From Salvia splendens (taxonomy: Eukaryota > Streptophyta > Magnoliopsida > Lamiales > Lamiaceae), in NCBI RefSeq assembly GCF_004379255.2, contig NC_056037.1, positions 28,989,012 to 29,053,011 on the forward strand: a stretch of DNA of 64,000 bases. Direction: 5' to 3'. A program made the translations under genes and the position numbers. The number at the start of each line of letters is the position of its first letter. Positions within the stretch are counted from its first letter, which is position 1. Shown here in pieces: positions 47,627 through 57,992 of the stretch. The notes beneath the pieces were generated by a model, which did not search any database, was not told the origin of the DNA, and saw nothing but the letters and a program-made list of their open reading frames with translations.

Positions 47627-48361
47627 GACCATCCGCAGCGGTGAGCAGCATGCTCACCGCCGTCCTTGCCGCTGGCAAGGACGGAGCTCGTCCGTTGATG
47701 CGCCCTGCCGCTGGCAGGGTGGTGCTCTTAGCTAAGAGCACGTCCGTGCCAGCGGCAAGAGCACGAGGTGGCGACGTGGCAGCTTCTGATTGGCCCGTTG
47801 ATTTATCATTTTTTATTATTATTTTTTTAATAAAATCGAAAAAATCTGAAAAATTCAAAATTAATAAAAAAATATTTTCTCACTTCCTAATAAAATATAT
47901 CCATTTCTCCACACTTTTAATTTATTTTTTTTTTCATTATTTTTACCCCAATATTCATACTTTCATCTATAAATACTCTCATTTCAAACACAAAAAATGA
48001 CACTATACTAAACAACTCTCTAAATCTCAATTTTTATGAGTTTAATTATGTAATTTTTAATTTTTAGGAGTTTAATTATGTAATTTTTAATTTTTAGGAT
48101 TTTAATTATGTAATTTTTAATTTTTAGGATTTTAATTATGTAATTTTTAATTTTATTTGTAATTTGTAATATTTATTGTGGTTTTTAAATGAATTTTAAT
48201 ATTATGGAAATGTTTTTGTTTAATTGAATTTTATATTAATTGTGCTCGTCCTTGCGGAAGAGCACAGTTGTGGGTATTGTGCTCTTGCCAGAGAGCAGGC
48301 ATGAATAGTACCGCCCGGGCCCACAACCGTGCCGCTGGCAAGAGCACGGTTGTGGATGCTC
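47627..48361. mobile_element. Tourist-like MITE, 735 bp, same family as 37089-37767
   Basis: Starts GACCATCCGCAGCGGTGAGC and ends GCACGGTTGTGGATGCTC, flanked by TTA (47624-47626 and 48362-48364). GAGCAC-containing inverted repeats lie near the ends; a tandem TAATTTTTAATTTTTAGGA unit is repeated about five times in the middle (48025-48130). It lies only 13 bp from the Harbinger element's target duplication. Confidence 0.82.
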
Positions 48362-48364
48362 TTA

Positions 48365-49999
48365 GTATACTTTCTTTATTATAGTTATTTCCAAAATAAT
48401 GATCATATTATTGATTTGCAATTTCTGTAATGAGTCTTCATCATTGGTAAAAATATAATTGTAAGTATCACATATGATGACATTGACACAAGTTTTAAGT
48501 TGATTAGTTCACAATGGAAAAGCCAAAGTATCCAAATTTAAATGCCTCCTCTCTCCCGGCCTAATTGAGATATTTATATTTTAGCACAACATGTCAGTAG
48601 TGATATTTAGTTAATTTAATTATTATTAATAAAATAAAAGAGACAATAAAGTACTCCAAGAAGATGAAAAAAATCAAAAAATAAGAGAGATAATAAGTAA
48701 GAGAGATAGGATGATAAAGTAGGAGAGAGATGAGTGAGTAATTTTTATTAAAAGAGTAAACGTCTCAGTTAGATTGAGACGTACCGAAAAGAAAAACATC
48801 TCACTCATGCTGAGATGGAGGGAGTAGATAAGAATAAACTATTGGATAGTTATTCACTCGTATTATTATATGACAAACATAAACATTTACCGAACTAGGT
48901 TTTATTTTACTAGTAGTGGTCGTTGATATCATCAAATTAAAATTTACTAAAGTCGGAGGAAATATCAAATTTGAAAAGATTTCAAAAGAATGAGATTAAC
49001 AATACATTATTGCAAATTGCAATTTAACCGTATATATATCTATACTCCATTACAGCTCTCGAATTTAAATATAGCAATAAATGCCAACAATTAATCTCAA
49101 TTAAAACACTATAGTCACAACTAACAAGTACAGCTTTACTTCTACTATTTCATTGGATGAAACTTGGAAGTGGGCCTCATAGTAATTAATAATGAAGCCC
49201 ACGCCACAAAAAGGACTACTTAACTTGGGCTCTTCCCATTCATACACACACGAAAATACATGATTAAATAAAAAACAAACCCTCCACATTAATTTAGAGT
49301 CAACCCTTTGATATGAGTTGGTCTTCGATTGTTAAAAAAAATTGTATGATATTCAATCTATTCATATTTTTGTAGAAGACACTTTAGACTCGTCCTCAAT
49401 GTTTTAAAATTTAGTCCGGTAAGTAAACCGATGAAACTATCGATTCATGGTTCAATTGGTCGATGTTTAAACTATTGATTAGACTGAAATATGTAGCATG
49501 TGTATATAATTAAATATGTATTATGTAAAAATATTATTATAATTTAATGAAAGATATACATTAAATGTCAACACGTTTACAAATCGGTAAATAACTTTTT
49601 AAAATATTAGTAAAATGCATACAAATTTTCTTATGAAATCCTATTCAAATATAAATTGCAACTATCTCCACTAAAAGTACAATTCAAAAATTTTAGAGGG
49701 TTGTATTACTCATTTAAATTCGAGTTTAAAGATATTTCCTCATGAGAATTTATAATTACTGAGAATCTTCTTTTGGTTAAAAACAATGGGACAATAACGC
49801 ATATTAGAGAGACATATATATAATTCAGTTTAATAAATTTTGTAGTGACGAAAGAATTAGAGTCTTGAATTGAAAATGGAAGTATAAGAAGTCAAGAACT
49901 TAGGCGTTGTCATTTTCACTCTATTACCTTGATACTTCGCACTCTTAGCCCCATTAATGTTTTGCATCCTTGATCCTTGTAAAAATGAGTAAATACACT
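48365..49999. other. AT-rich intergenic region with a half MITE
   Basis: A Stowaway-like piece ends GAGATGGAGGGAGTA near 48825, with an inverted GTCTCAGTTAGATTGAGAC hairpin before it. The rest shows no genes or repeat borders. Confidence 0.4.
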
Positions 50000-50362
50000 G
50001 GAATTTAGGAAAAAACGTCGAAATTAGAAAAGGCTAGGTCTTTGGCCTTTCATCTAAGTGTAACCCTTCAAGTTTATTATGAGATGGCTTAATGTCAAGA
50101 CCTTCATGTAATCTCCCATATCCTATAAATAGTTGAAGTTTGGAAAAAGAGAACACACCAACAAATCATTCTCTGTTCTCTCTAGCTCTCAAGCATTCTA
50201 GTTCGCATTTAGGAGTATTGCATTGTTCGATTCCCATCTCCAATTCAAGTTCGTCGGTGCTTACGAGTTTGAGGTGCTTCAACTCGGTAGGAGGAAAGTC
50301 TTTTCATCTTGGGGACGTTGCGTCAATCCATGAACACTAGCCGGAGCATATCTCATCTTGCG
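50000..50362 (+). repeat. LTR-like inverted repeat, left arm
   Basis: Contains a TATA-like CCTATAAATAG near 50122, then GAACACACCAACAAATCATT, AGCATTCTAGTTCGCATTTA and CCATCTCCAATTCAAGTT. The same series appears in reverse complement at 50500-50880. The layout looks like U3/R of an LTR. Borders approximate. Confidence 0.72.
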
Positions 50363-50499
50363 ATTGTTTGAAATATTGTAGTCTTTACACGGACAAAATC
50401 TTGCTATTACAAAAGAACCAAAAACTAGAAGGGAAATATAATAAAGTAAATATAAAAAAAGTAACAAGATGCAAACTATTGTCCTCTTCAAGTTGAGTC

Positions 50500-50880
50500 G
50501 AGGTATCCCTCTCTCCGCAAGACGAGATACACCCCGGCTAATGCTCATGGATTGGCGCAACATCCCCAAAGATGAAAAGACTTTTTTTCTACCGAATTGA
50601 AGCACTTCAAACTCGTAGGCACCAGCAAACTTGAATTGGAGATGAGAATCGAGCAATGCAATGCTCCTAAATGCGAACTAGAATGCTAGAGAGAATAGAG
50701 AATGATTTGTTGGTGTGTTCTCCTCTTCCAAACTCCACCTATTCATAGAATATGAGAGACCACATGAAAGGTGTAGGCATTAAGGCACCTCATAATGCAC
50801 TTGGAGGGTTACATTAGATGAAAGGCCAAAGGCCTAGCCTTTTATAATTTCCCACGTTTTTTCCTACATGGAATACATGA
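50500..50880 (-). repeat. LTR-like inverted repeat, right arm
   Basis: Reverse-complement partner of 50000-50362 with scattered substitutions; the TATA-like box is mutated (CTATGAATAGG, near 50750). The arms face each other across about 140 bp, so transcription from either arm would run into the other and could form a long hairpin RNA. Confidence 0.72.
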
Positions 50881-51232
50881 TATATACTCAAAACTTTTGA
50901 ATTTTAAGCTACATATTACTATAAATTTGTCTTTAATCCCATTTCTAACAACATAATTATGTTTGTTTGTAAACATCCGATATTTCCAACGTTCATAATC
51001 TTACAAGCACTCGATCAATTTAATAACATTACAAAAAATACATCTATTATCATTTATCACTAAATTAACAAAACAAAATATCAGAACCAACCAATTACTC
51101 AACAATTGCCAAATTTACCACAAATAGTAGAACCAATTATTCCACCTTAACTTTCTCCCATTCCATGGATACAAAAAATCAACAATTTTAATTTACATAA
51201 AATTCCCACCGCATCTCCCGCCTCCTCCGCCG

Positions 51233-51238
51233 TATAAA
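51233..51238 (+). promoter_or_regulatory. TATA box of the arabinogalactan gene
   Basis: TATAAA in CCGTATAAAACCCC, about 150 bp before the ATG, in a C-rich setting, suggests transcription start near 51265. Confidence 0.65.
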
Positions 51239-51387
51239 ACCCCCGCCTCCCCCCACCGTGAAAATCATTCTTGCTCGCTCGCAGCCTTCTCTAATTATTA
51301 ATTAGAGAAAACATTGCTTCAAAATAAAACTCCAAGAATCAATAATAAAGCCATAACCAAAAACTAAAAATCAATTAAATAAAAAAA

Positions 51388-51831
51388 ATGGCCCGCCAAT
51401 TGATCGTTCTTGCCCTCCTCTTCTCCGCCGCCGCGGTCTCCGCCCAATCCCCATCCTCCGCTCCCTCGGCATCCCCTGCGGCGGCGCCTACAAAGCCGGC
51501 CGCCACCACCCCCGTCGCCGCCGTTCCCGCCGCAGCTCCGAGCAATATCGCCGCCACTCCCACGGCCGCCGTTCCCGCCGCAGCTCCGAGCAATATCGCC
51601 GCCACTCCCACGGCCGCCGTTCCGGCCGGCGCGGAGGAGGAGGCGGTAACTCCGGCCGGCGAAGCCTCGCCCGACGCCGCCCCCGGAGAGGCTCCGGCTG
51701 AGGCGCCGGTTGCCGATGATGCTGCTGACGAAGCTACGCCGGAAGATGATGCTGCCACTGGCGGCGCCGCCGGCTTGGAGGTGTCGGCCGTCGTGGGCGT
51801 CGCCGCCGCCGCCGGAGTTTTCTACTTCTAA
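51388..51831 (+). CDS. Classical arabinogalactan protein, GPI-anchored
   Basis: 147 aa without intron. An N-terminal signal peptide (MARQLIVLALLFSAAAVSA, cut near Ala19/Gln20), a Pro/Ala/Ser/Thr-rich core with many AP, SP and TP dipeptides for hydroxyproline O-glycosylation, and a hydrophobic C-terminus (EVSAVVGVAAAAGVFYF) typical of a GPI-attachment signal. A unit encoding AAVPAAAPSNIAATPT occurs twice in tandem, almost identical in DNA (about 51514-51615). The region before the C-terminus is unusually acidic (ADDAADEATPEDDAAT). Such proteins sit at the plasma membrane and cell wall. Very GC-rich against an AT-rich background. Confidence 0.9.
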   Translation: MARQLIVLALLFSAAAVSAQSPSSAPSASPAAAPTKPAATTPVAAVPAAAPSNIAATPTAAVPAAAPSNIAATPTAAVPAGAEEEAVTPAGEASPDAAPGEAPAEAPVADDAADEATPEDDAATGGAAGLEVSAVVGVAAAAGVFYF

Positions 51832-52098
51832 ATGTGTTACGAAATTCATTGATTCGTTTAATTTGTGGTTTTAATCAGATCAAAATATCAACGGGTAGAT
51901 TTGCATGTTTACATTACTCCATTTGAAATATATGAATAAAAAGAGCAAGAATATTTTCACATTTTTGAGCGTTTAACATTTTGCAATTCACTATACTTTT
52001 TACAAGAATTCCACTTAACAATTTAAGTAACACTATCTTTTGTACGGGCACGATAATTGATTCCTACGAGAGTAACTATATTTTGAAAACGAATCAAA
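51832..52098. other. AGP 3' UTR and spacer
   Basis: AATAAAAAG near 51935 is a possible polyadenylation signal. The rest is AT-rich with nothing recognised. Confidence 0.4.
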
Positions 52099-52584
52099 AT
52101 TCGTGTAACATCCCAACATCTTTAAAAAAAACTCCATCAAATAAGTGATGTCATCATTTATTACCAATCATTTAATTTCTCACATATTGTCTTATACTTC
52201 GATTTCTATATCATTATTAGTATTTAAGAATTTTGCATTTTAGAATTTTCCTCTCTCATATTTATTTATACGACATTTCATACAATTAAATATTATCACA
52301 ACTTATCATATATCACCATAATGACCATACAGAAATACATGTACTTTGCACTATACTAATTTGCTTTTCGTAAGTCATGTACCATCCGACTAATAAATCA
52401 CCATCATAGGTCACACAACGTATGCATCGACAACAATCACATCCTTATAAACTAATAAAAGCCACAGTTAATCTCATCCATATAGACACATTTAACCTTG
52501 AATATCATTAATCCAGTCACATCATATAGTTAATAACTCACCTCATACAGCCCCCTGTCGTGCTCGGCAATAATACGGGCACAC

Positions 52585-52880
52585 AGACTATCAGCATATA
52601 GCCCAAATAGTGGGCGCCATATAGCCCATATAGGGCGAGCATCACATCATGTCAACCGTATAGCCCGTATAGGGCAAGAGCCGTATAGTCCTCATAGGAC
52701 GACCTCACATTTCCATATAGCCCAATAGTGGGCACCATATAGCCCATATAGGGCGAGATCCGTATAGTCCTCGTAGGACGATCATCATATTTTCGTATAG
52801 CCCGATAGTGGGCACCATATAGCCCGTATAGGGCGAGATCCGTATAGTCCTCGTAGGACAATCATCACATTTCCGTATAA
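52585..52880. repeat. 80-bp minisatellite made of small palindromes
   Basis: About three and a half units of 79-80 bp (starts near 52582, 52662, 52741 and 52821). Each unit contains TAGCCCGTATAGGGC, TAGTCCTCGTAGGACGA and TAGCCCGATAGTGGGC, three separate imperfect palindromes. Located within the solo LTR. Confidence 0.85.
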
Positions 52881-54220
52881 CAGTACTTGATTTCGCTCAT
52901 AACCACACGATCTCATATCACGTTCTTCTTGAATTGTAGCCTAGAGATTAAATAAAATTTCCATTTTTCCTCTCTCTTCTGTTTTTATTTTATTTATTCG
53001 TTGAGGAAGAGCAGGGCCGGGAGTCTCTAAAAATAATACTACTATGAGCTAAACTCTTTCCTTTAACCTTATTTAATATCCCAGATGTATAGTAATTCAT
53101 TGATTCTTCATTTAACTTCTTATATAACAATTGCACTGGACTGATTTCTCATTAATGTTCTATATCCATTCAAAAGGATTTAGAGGCTTAATATAGCATT
53201 TTTAAATACCCCATGAAGTTTATTTTACAATGAAACAAGATTCACTCAAAAATTTCTAATGGTTTGAGATATATTCTCCTTTTACCATAGACTAACAAAA
53301 TCGAACAGTTTCTGGCAATAGTTTCTACACAATTTTTATAAATAGTATGTGTACTCTTTAATTAATCACAAAATTCAGAGAACAACTAAACGCCTTATAG
53401 TTAATTTAGAAATTATGCAATCAAGTTTTCATCGACCTTAAAGTCCCTGAATATTTCGAATAACACATACCAAAATATGCCAGAATTTTGACAGTTTGTA
53501 GCTGTATTGTTATAACAATTTATACTTAGGGCGCGTTTGATTGCCCGGAGATGGCAATATGAGATAGGGTAGTCATATCGGATTTTGTAAGATATAGTTG
53601 ATAACCAAGAAGATAGCTTATCTCATATTAGGCGTTTGGTTGCCCTGAGACAATTAATCAGATAGCTTATATTGTTTTTGTTATGCTCGATCGAAAGTAC
53701 TGATACCGAGTTCGATTGACAGCTTTACCCCCAAAACAATTGCATAATTCCAAATTGGTCCTCCAAGCCCTAATTCATCCCTACCAAAAATATACTCTAC
53801 CGCCTAAAATAAAAAATCGAGCGCCATTACTGTCATTTCACTCCAGGAGCGGCCGGCCGACGAACACCATCCCCAAAACGTGGCAGGCAGAGGTTATTGT
53901 GATTTGGTTTGTGTTTGTGGATTGATTTGGTCTGTGTTTGTGGATTGATTTGGTTTGTGTTTGTGGATTGATTTTCTGATAGATTCTACATAAATTGCAT
54001 ATAACTCAGACCCAAGACTCGATATCAGTATTAGTTAGCATTATTGCTCTCACAAGTAAAATGTCGGTATTGAGGTTTATTGCTCTATGTGTTGCGCGAC
54101 TTAGCTTGTCCGTTTGGGAATCACCTGTTTTAAATGGCTACCCTATTGTAATGTCATTGCTTGGGTTGATAGGGTTTCTAATAAACTATCAATCACCTGT
54201 TCGTTTACAGCTTGATTGAT

Positions 54221-55329
54221 ATGGCCTCACAACACACTGAAGGTAGCGAAGACGATGGAAGCCCAGAAGGTAATAGTCTGTTAGGTTAAGTTCGTTGCTA
54301 TTCTATTGGAACTCAGAATTATATCCGGCATGCAGTTATATTGGTTGTTTACTGATGGTAGGTAGCAAGGATTTTGGCCCAAACAGAAACGCGAAATCTG
54401 ATAGGTCGAGACGCATTTGGTCGGCTCGTGAGGAAGAAATCCTAATGGCAACTTTAAAGGAGTTGGCAGCAAACGGCTGGAAGTCCGACAATGGATTTCG
54501 CAATGGTTACCTTGTTCGGGCGCGAGAGGCGATCAAGAGTGAATTTCCAAATACCGATATACTGCCACACCCGCATATCTACTCAAAGATTACTACTTGG
54601 AAGAGGAACTACAGATCACTTAAGACGATGCTTAACTACAACGGCATTGGCTTCAATTCAGATGGTACCTACCGAGTTGAATGTGATGACGAGCAATGGG
54701 TGCTATTTTGTAAGGTATGTATTATCTTATGGTAACTACAGCGGTATTGGCTTCAATAAGTATCATAAAACATGACTTCATTTATAACCATCACTGATGT
54801 TAGTTCCATTGATATAAGAGAATGTAATTGTTAATATTCGTTAGTTGCCTCTGACTTTTCTTTTTTTTTTTTCTCATTAATTTTATACGAAGCCACTGGA
54901 TATGGAGACTCTGACCATAGTGATGCCCCGGATGTGGATACATCGGACGACTACGTGCCAACGCAATCAGAGGGTGGGGACTCGTCGGACGGTGACGACT
55001 ATGCTTCGGACGCAGGGGTATTGGATGAGGATGGCTGCCCGACGTTCACCGTTACGCTTGATTCGTCGAACATCAACAGCACACTGGAGTTTCCAATGGC
55101 TTTTTGGCGCCACCACATTCGAATGATTTCCCTTCAAGACCCGGTGTACTTCAATGTAAACGGTGACTGCTGGTACATCATTCTCGACCACAACGACACC
55201 AAGATCTGGGTGAAACGCGACTGGAGACGTTTCAAGGAACGTAACAATCTAGTGGTTGGTGTGCGGTGCCACTTCAAACTCATTGATCGGACAGAGGTTC
55301 AGTTTTATGTGTGGTTTGATCGGCCTTGA
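54221..55329 (+). CDS. Harbinger ORF1: Myb/SANT-like domain followed by a B3-like domain
   Basis: Exon 1 54221-54269 and exon 2 54362-54714 give 134 aa: an acidic start, then a Myb/SANT-like domain (SRRIWSAREEEILMATLKEL, IYSKITTWKRNYRSLKTML, DEQWVLFCK). From about 54889 an open frame continues ATGYGDSDHSDAPDVDTSDD, an acidic linker, and about 95 residues with a B3-like pattern (TFTVTLDSSNINSTLEFPMA, DPVYFNVNGDCWYI, WRRFKERNNLVVGVRCHFKL) to the stop at 55329. The acceptor joining exon 2 to this part is unclear, and the residues usual before RATG in ORF1 are missing, so a deletion is likely. Myb-like ORF1 proteins recruit the transposase to DNA; a B3 domain is not a usual part. Confidence 0.65.
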
Positions 55330-55846
55330 GAGGTTCCTTTGTTTGCAGCTTCAGTGAAATACCTATCTAATATGAAGTATGTATGATGTTAGTGTGTTAT
55401 GACTGAACTAGCGTGTACTATGGGTGAGTATAGTTCACCAAATTTTCTTAATCGGCTTGCTATTTTGAATCCCAAACGTCGTTTAACGCCGCCTAAATAC
55501 AGTTAGCTCCATTTGACTTCGTATATTATTGTGTATAAGAAAAGCATGCGATCATGAGCCCAAAACAGATTAATAGCATGGTGGTAATTATATGAGCTGG
55601 TATGAACCTCACAAAACATAACAAATAACTTAAATAATACGGACCCTCCAATCAACTTCACTATAAAACAATGGCCATCAGAAAATGGGAAAAAAATTGA
55701 AGCCTCTGCATTGTGGAATAAAATGTCTTACAACTTGAATAAGGTGAAAATAAGTAATGAATTATAAAAAAATACAAGAAAGTAACTTCACTTCGCACAA
55801 CCTATCTCAACACTGAAAAGAATAAGGTGTCCATTTGCATAGGCAT

Positions 55847-57460
55847 TCAAACTTGTCCATTATTTCTGTCTCCCCACATTTCCATTGCAAGATCATCCCT
55901 TTTTTGGGTCCATAATGCCGATGGTTCCACGCTACTGATATTATCACCACATAACAAATGATCGTTGGCAGTTTCATCATCAATATCAGCCTCATTAACC
56001 AGCTCAGCCTCGACGGCATCAACTACCATTTCACTTCGTATATAATTGTGTAGAAGAAAGCATGCGATTATGAGCCCAGTTTGAACATCTATCGGATAAA
56101 AGCTTGCTGACCTTAGGATTCCCCATCGCATCTTCAGCACCGCGAATGATCTTTCGATGACATTCCTCGCCTTGGAGTGTCTAAGGTTGAAAAGCTCTTC
56201 CGGTGTTTGGGGTGCTTGCCTTCCGACCCCCCATTCCTTGAGATGGTAGCGGACACCTTTGTACGGTGTCAAGAAACCTTCGGCATTTGGGTATGCTTGA
56301 TCACATAGATAGTAACATCCTGAAAAATGCAAGACATGTACATTCTCAAAGTAAAGGGGTGTAACAAGTTGTACGTATGATGAATTTATTATAAAACCGT
56401 GCATACAACACCTTTGGGTACTTTCAGACCTAAAGGTCGGCTGATTGCATCCCTTAAAATCCTTGAATCGGCTGCCGAGCCTTCCCAGCCAGGAAGGAGG
56501 TAAGTGAATCTGAGCTGGGGGTCACACACGGCTAGTGTATTAGTGGTAATGTGACCTTTTCGATTACGGTACCGGGGAACGTCAGCAATTGGGACACGCA
56601 CATTGATGTAAGTCCCATCTAAAGCACCTAAGCAACCCTGCAAGCACATTTCAAACCACATTCATGATCCGAATATCCAAAATTTCTGTAAGCATCTCAA
56701 TGTCAACGTACCTTGAACCATTTCCATGTACGATCAGTGCAAGCCTCATCTATTGGGATGGGCTTCACCAAAAAAAGGTTGTGAAGCGTGAGAACTCCAT
56801 GGAGTACAGTGTGGATATATTTGGAGACGGTTTGAGATGATCGCATGAAATTGTGACCTACTATGAGGGATTTTTTGTGATGAGCAAGCACACACAGGAA
56901 CATAGCCAGTTGTTCTTCAACAGTCACTTGTCTCTGGTCCACTAGGCCTACCCGGTCACGGAGAATACGACATAGACGCCCAAAGGTATTCCTATCCATT
57001 CTCAAATTATCCACACAAGCACTATCTGTCACACGCACAAGCCTATCTAGTTGACGCACATGATCCGGGATAGAATCTAGAACCACAGACTGACCTAGCC
57101 GATCCCACCGTTTACGCTTGCGATTTTGCGGGAAAATTAATGTGATCATCAAAGATATGAGAAGCATGTTAATTTGGTGGTTCCGTATAATCTCTTCTAT
57201 CAGAAACACCACGGTGGTCAGGTTATTCTGTGGACATACAAGCAATTGCAAACAATATGGATGGAAACAAAATCTTATCCAAATTATAAAACACAGAAGA
57301 TAGCCTTCAACTACTAACCAAGGTCGAACACGTGCATACTGTCAACGTAATTGGAGAACAAACACAACATATTCCACTCGATTCAAAACCTAATACCGAT
57401 ATCATAACCATTTACGGGAACCAGATTCCATACCTTTCGAGAATCCTCGGCGTTACCCAT
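55847..57460 (-). CDS. Intact PIF/Harbinger transposase (DDE_4), 413 aa
   Basis: Four exons on the - strand: 57460-57434, 57227-56712, 56637-56412 and 56319-55847; GT-AG borders and one open frame. An N-terminal helical segment (DHVRQLDRLVRVTDSACVDN, DRNTFGRLCRILRDRVGLVD, TVEEQLAMFLCVLAHHKKSL) precedes the DDE core. Candidate catalytic residues: D188 (GALDGTYI), D238 (GSAADSRIL) and E312 (ARNVIERSF), with CDQAYPNAEGFLTPY between. Domain layout matches ALP1-like/Harbinger nucleases. No stop or frameshift was seen, so the protein may be active. Confidence 0.93.
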
Positions 57461-57992
57461 TCAAAATCGACGCCGATTTCAGACCTCCAGATTGTATATG
57501 AATTCGATTAGCAAGACGCTGCGACAATTCATCCAAGCATTAACCGAAATAATGCAATTCAATATCATGAACCCAACAAACAATTGAGAACAAAATTATG
57601 CAATTCATCCAAGCATTAACTGAAATAAAGTGCTAACCTCTGCAAAATTGAAGGCGAATGAAGGGAATTAAATCTGTCCGCTTACAAGTTTCTCATTCAT
57701 GAGCCGATTGCAGCTTCAGCCCCAAATTGATTTACAAATAATAAAGGGTCTTTTGGGCAATCACACAACTCACATTCAATTTCTCACAATCGGGAAACAT
57801 GGCATACGGCCGTATCAGAGGTGAGAACCGCGACAGCCATATACACAAAAACGTGGGTGGTATCTTAATTACAACCGGGTCGGTGGCTGTATACCGGGTA
57901 TTCGGGTACGCTTATCAGGGCAATCAAATACTATACACGCCCTAGATAAGAGGGCTTATCTTACCCTCTCAGGGCAATCAAACGAACCCTTA

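Larger units (their letters stand above)
53529..57989. mobile_element. PIF/Harbinger element, potentially autonomous, 4461 bp
   Basis: Starts GGGCGCGTTTGATTGCCC and ends GGGCAATCAAACGAACCC (inverted), with TTA at 53526-53528 and 57990-57992. Two convergent genes: a Myb-like plus B3-like ORF on the + strand (54221-55329) and an intact four-exon transposase on the - strand (57460-55847). Between them, about 55519-55565, is a ~50-bp diverged copy of a transposase segment (GTATATTATTGTGTATAAGA, like 56036-56056). It is inserted in a solo LTR. Confidence 0.93.

Noticed and set aside
51364..51758. Antisense Gly/Arg- and Ala-rich ORFs over the arabinogalactan gene
   Set aside because: Shadows caused by high GC and codon bias of the real + strand gene.
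52652..52861. 69-aa ORF with repeated ALYGLYG
   Set aside because: It only reads through the 80-bp minisatellite; the repeat has a period that happens to stay open.
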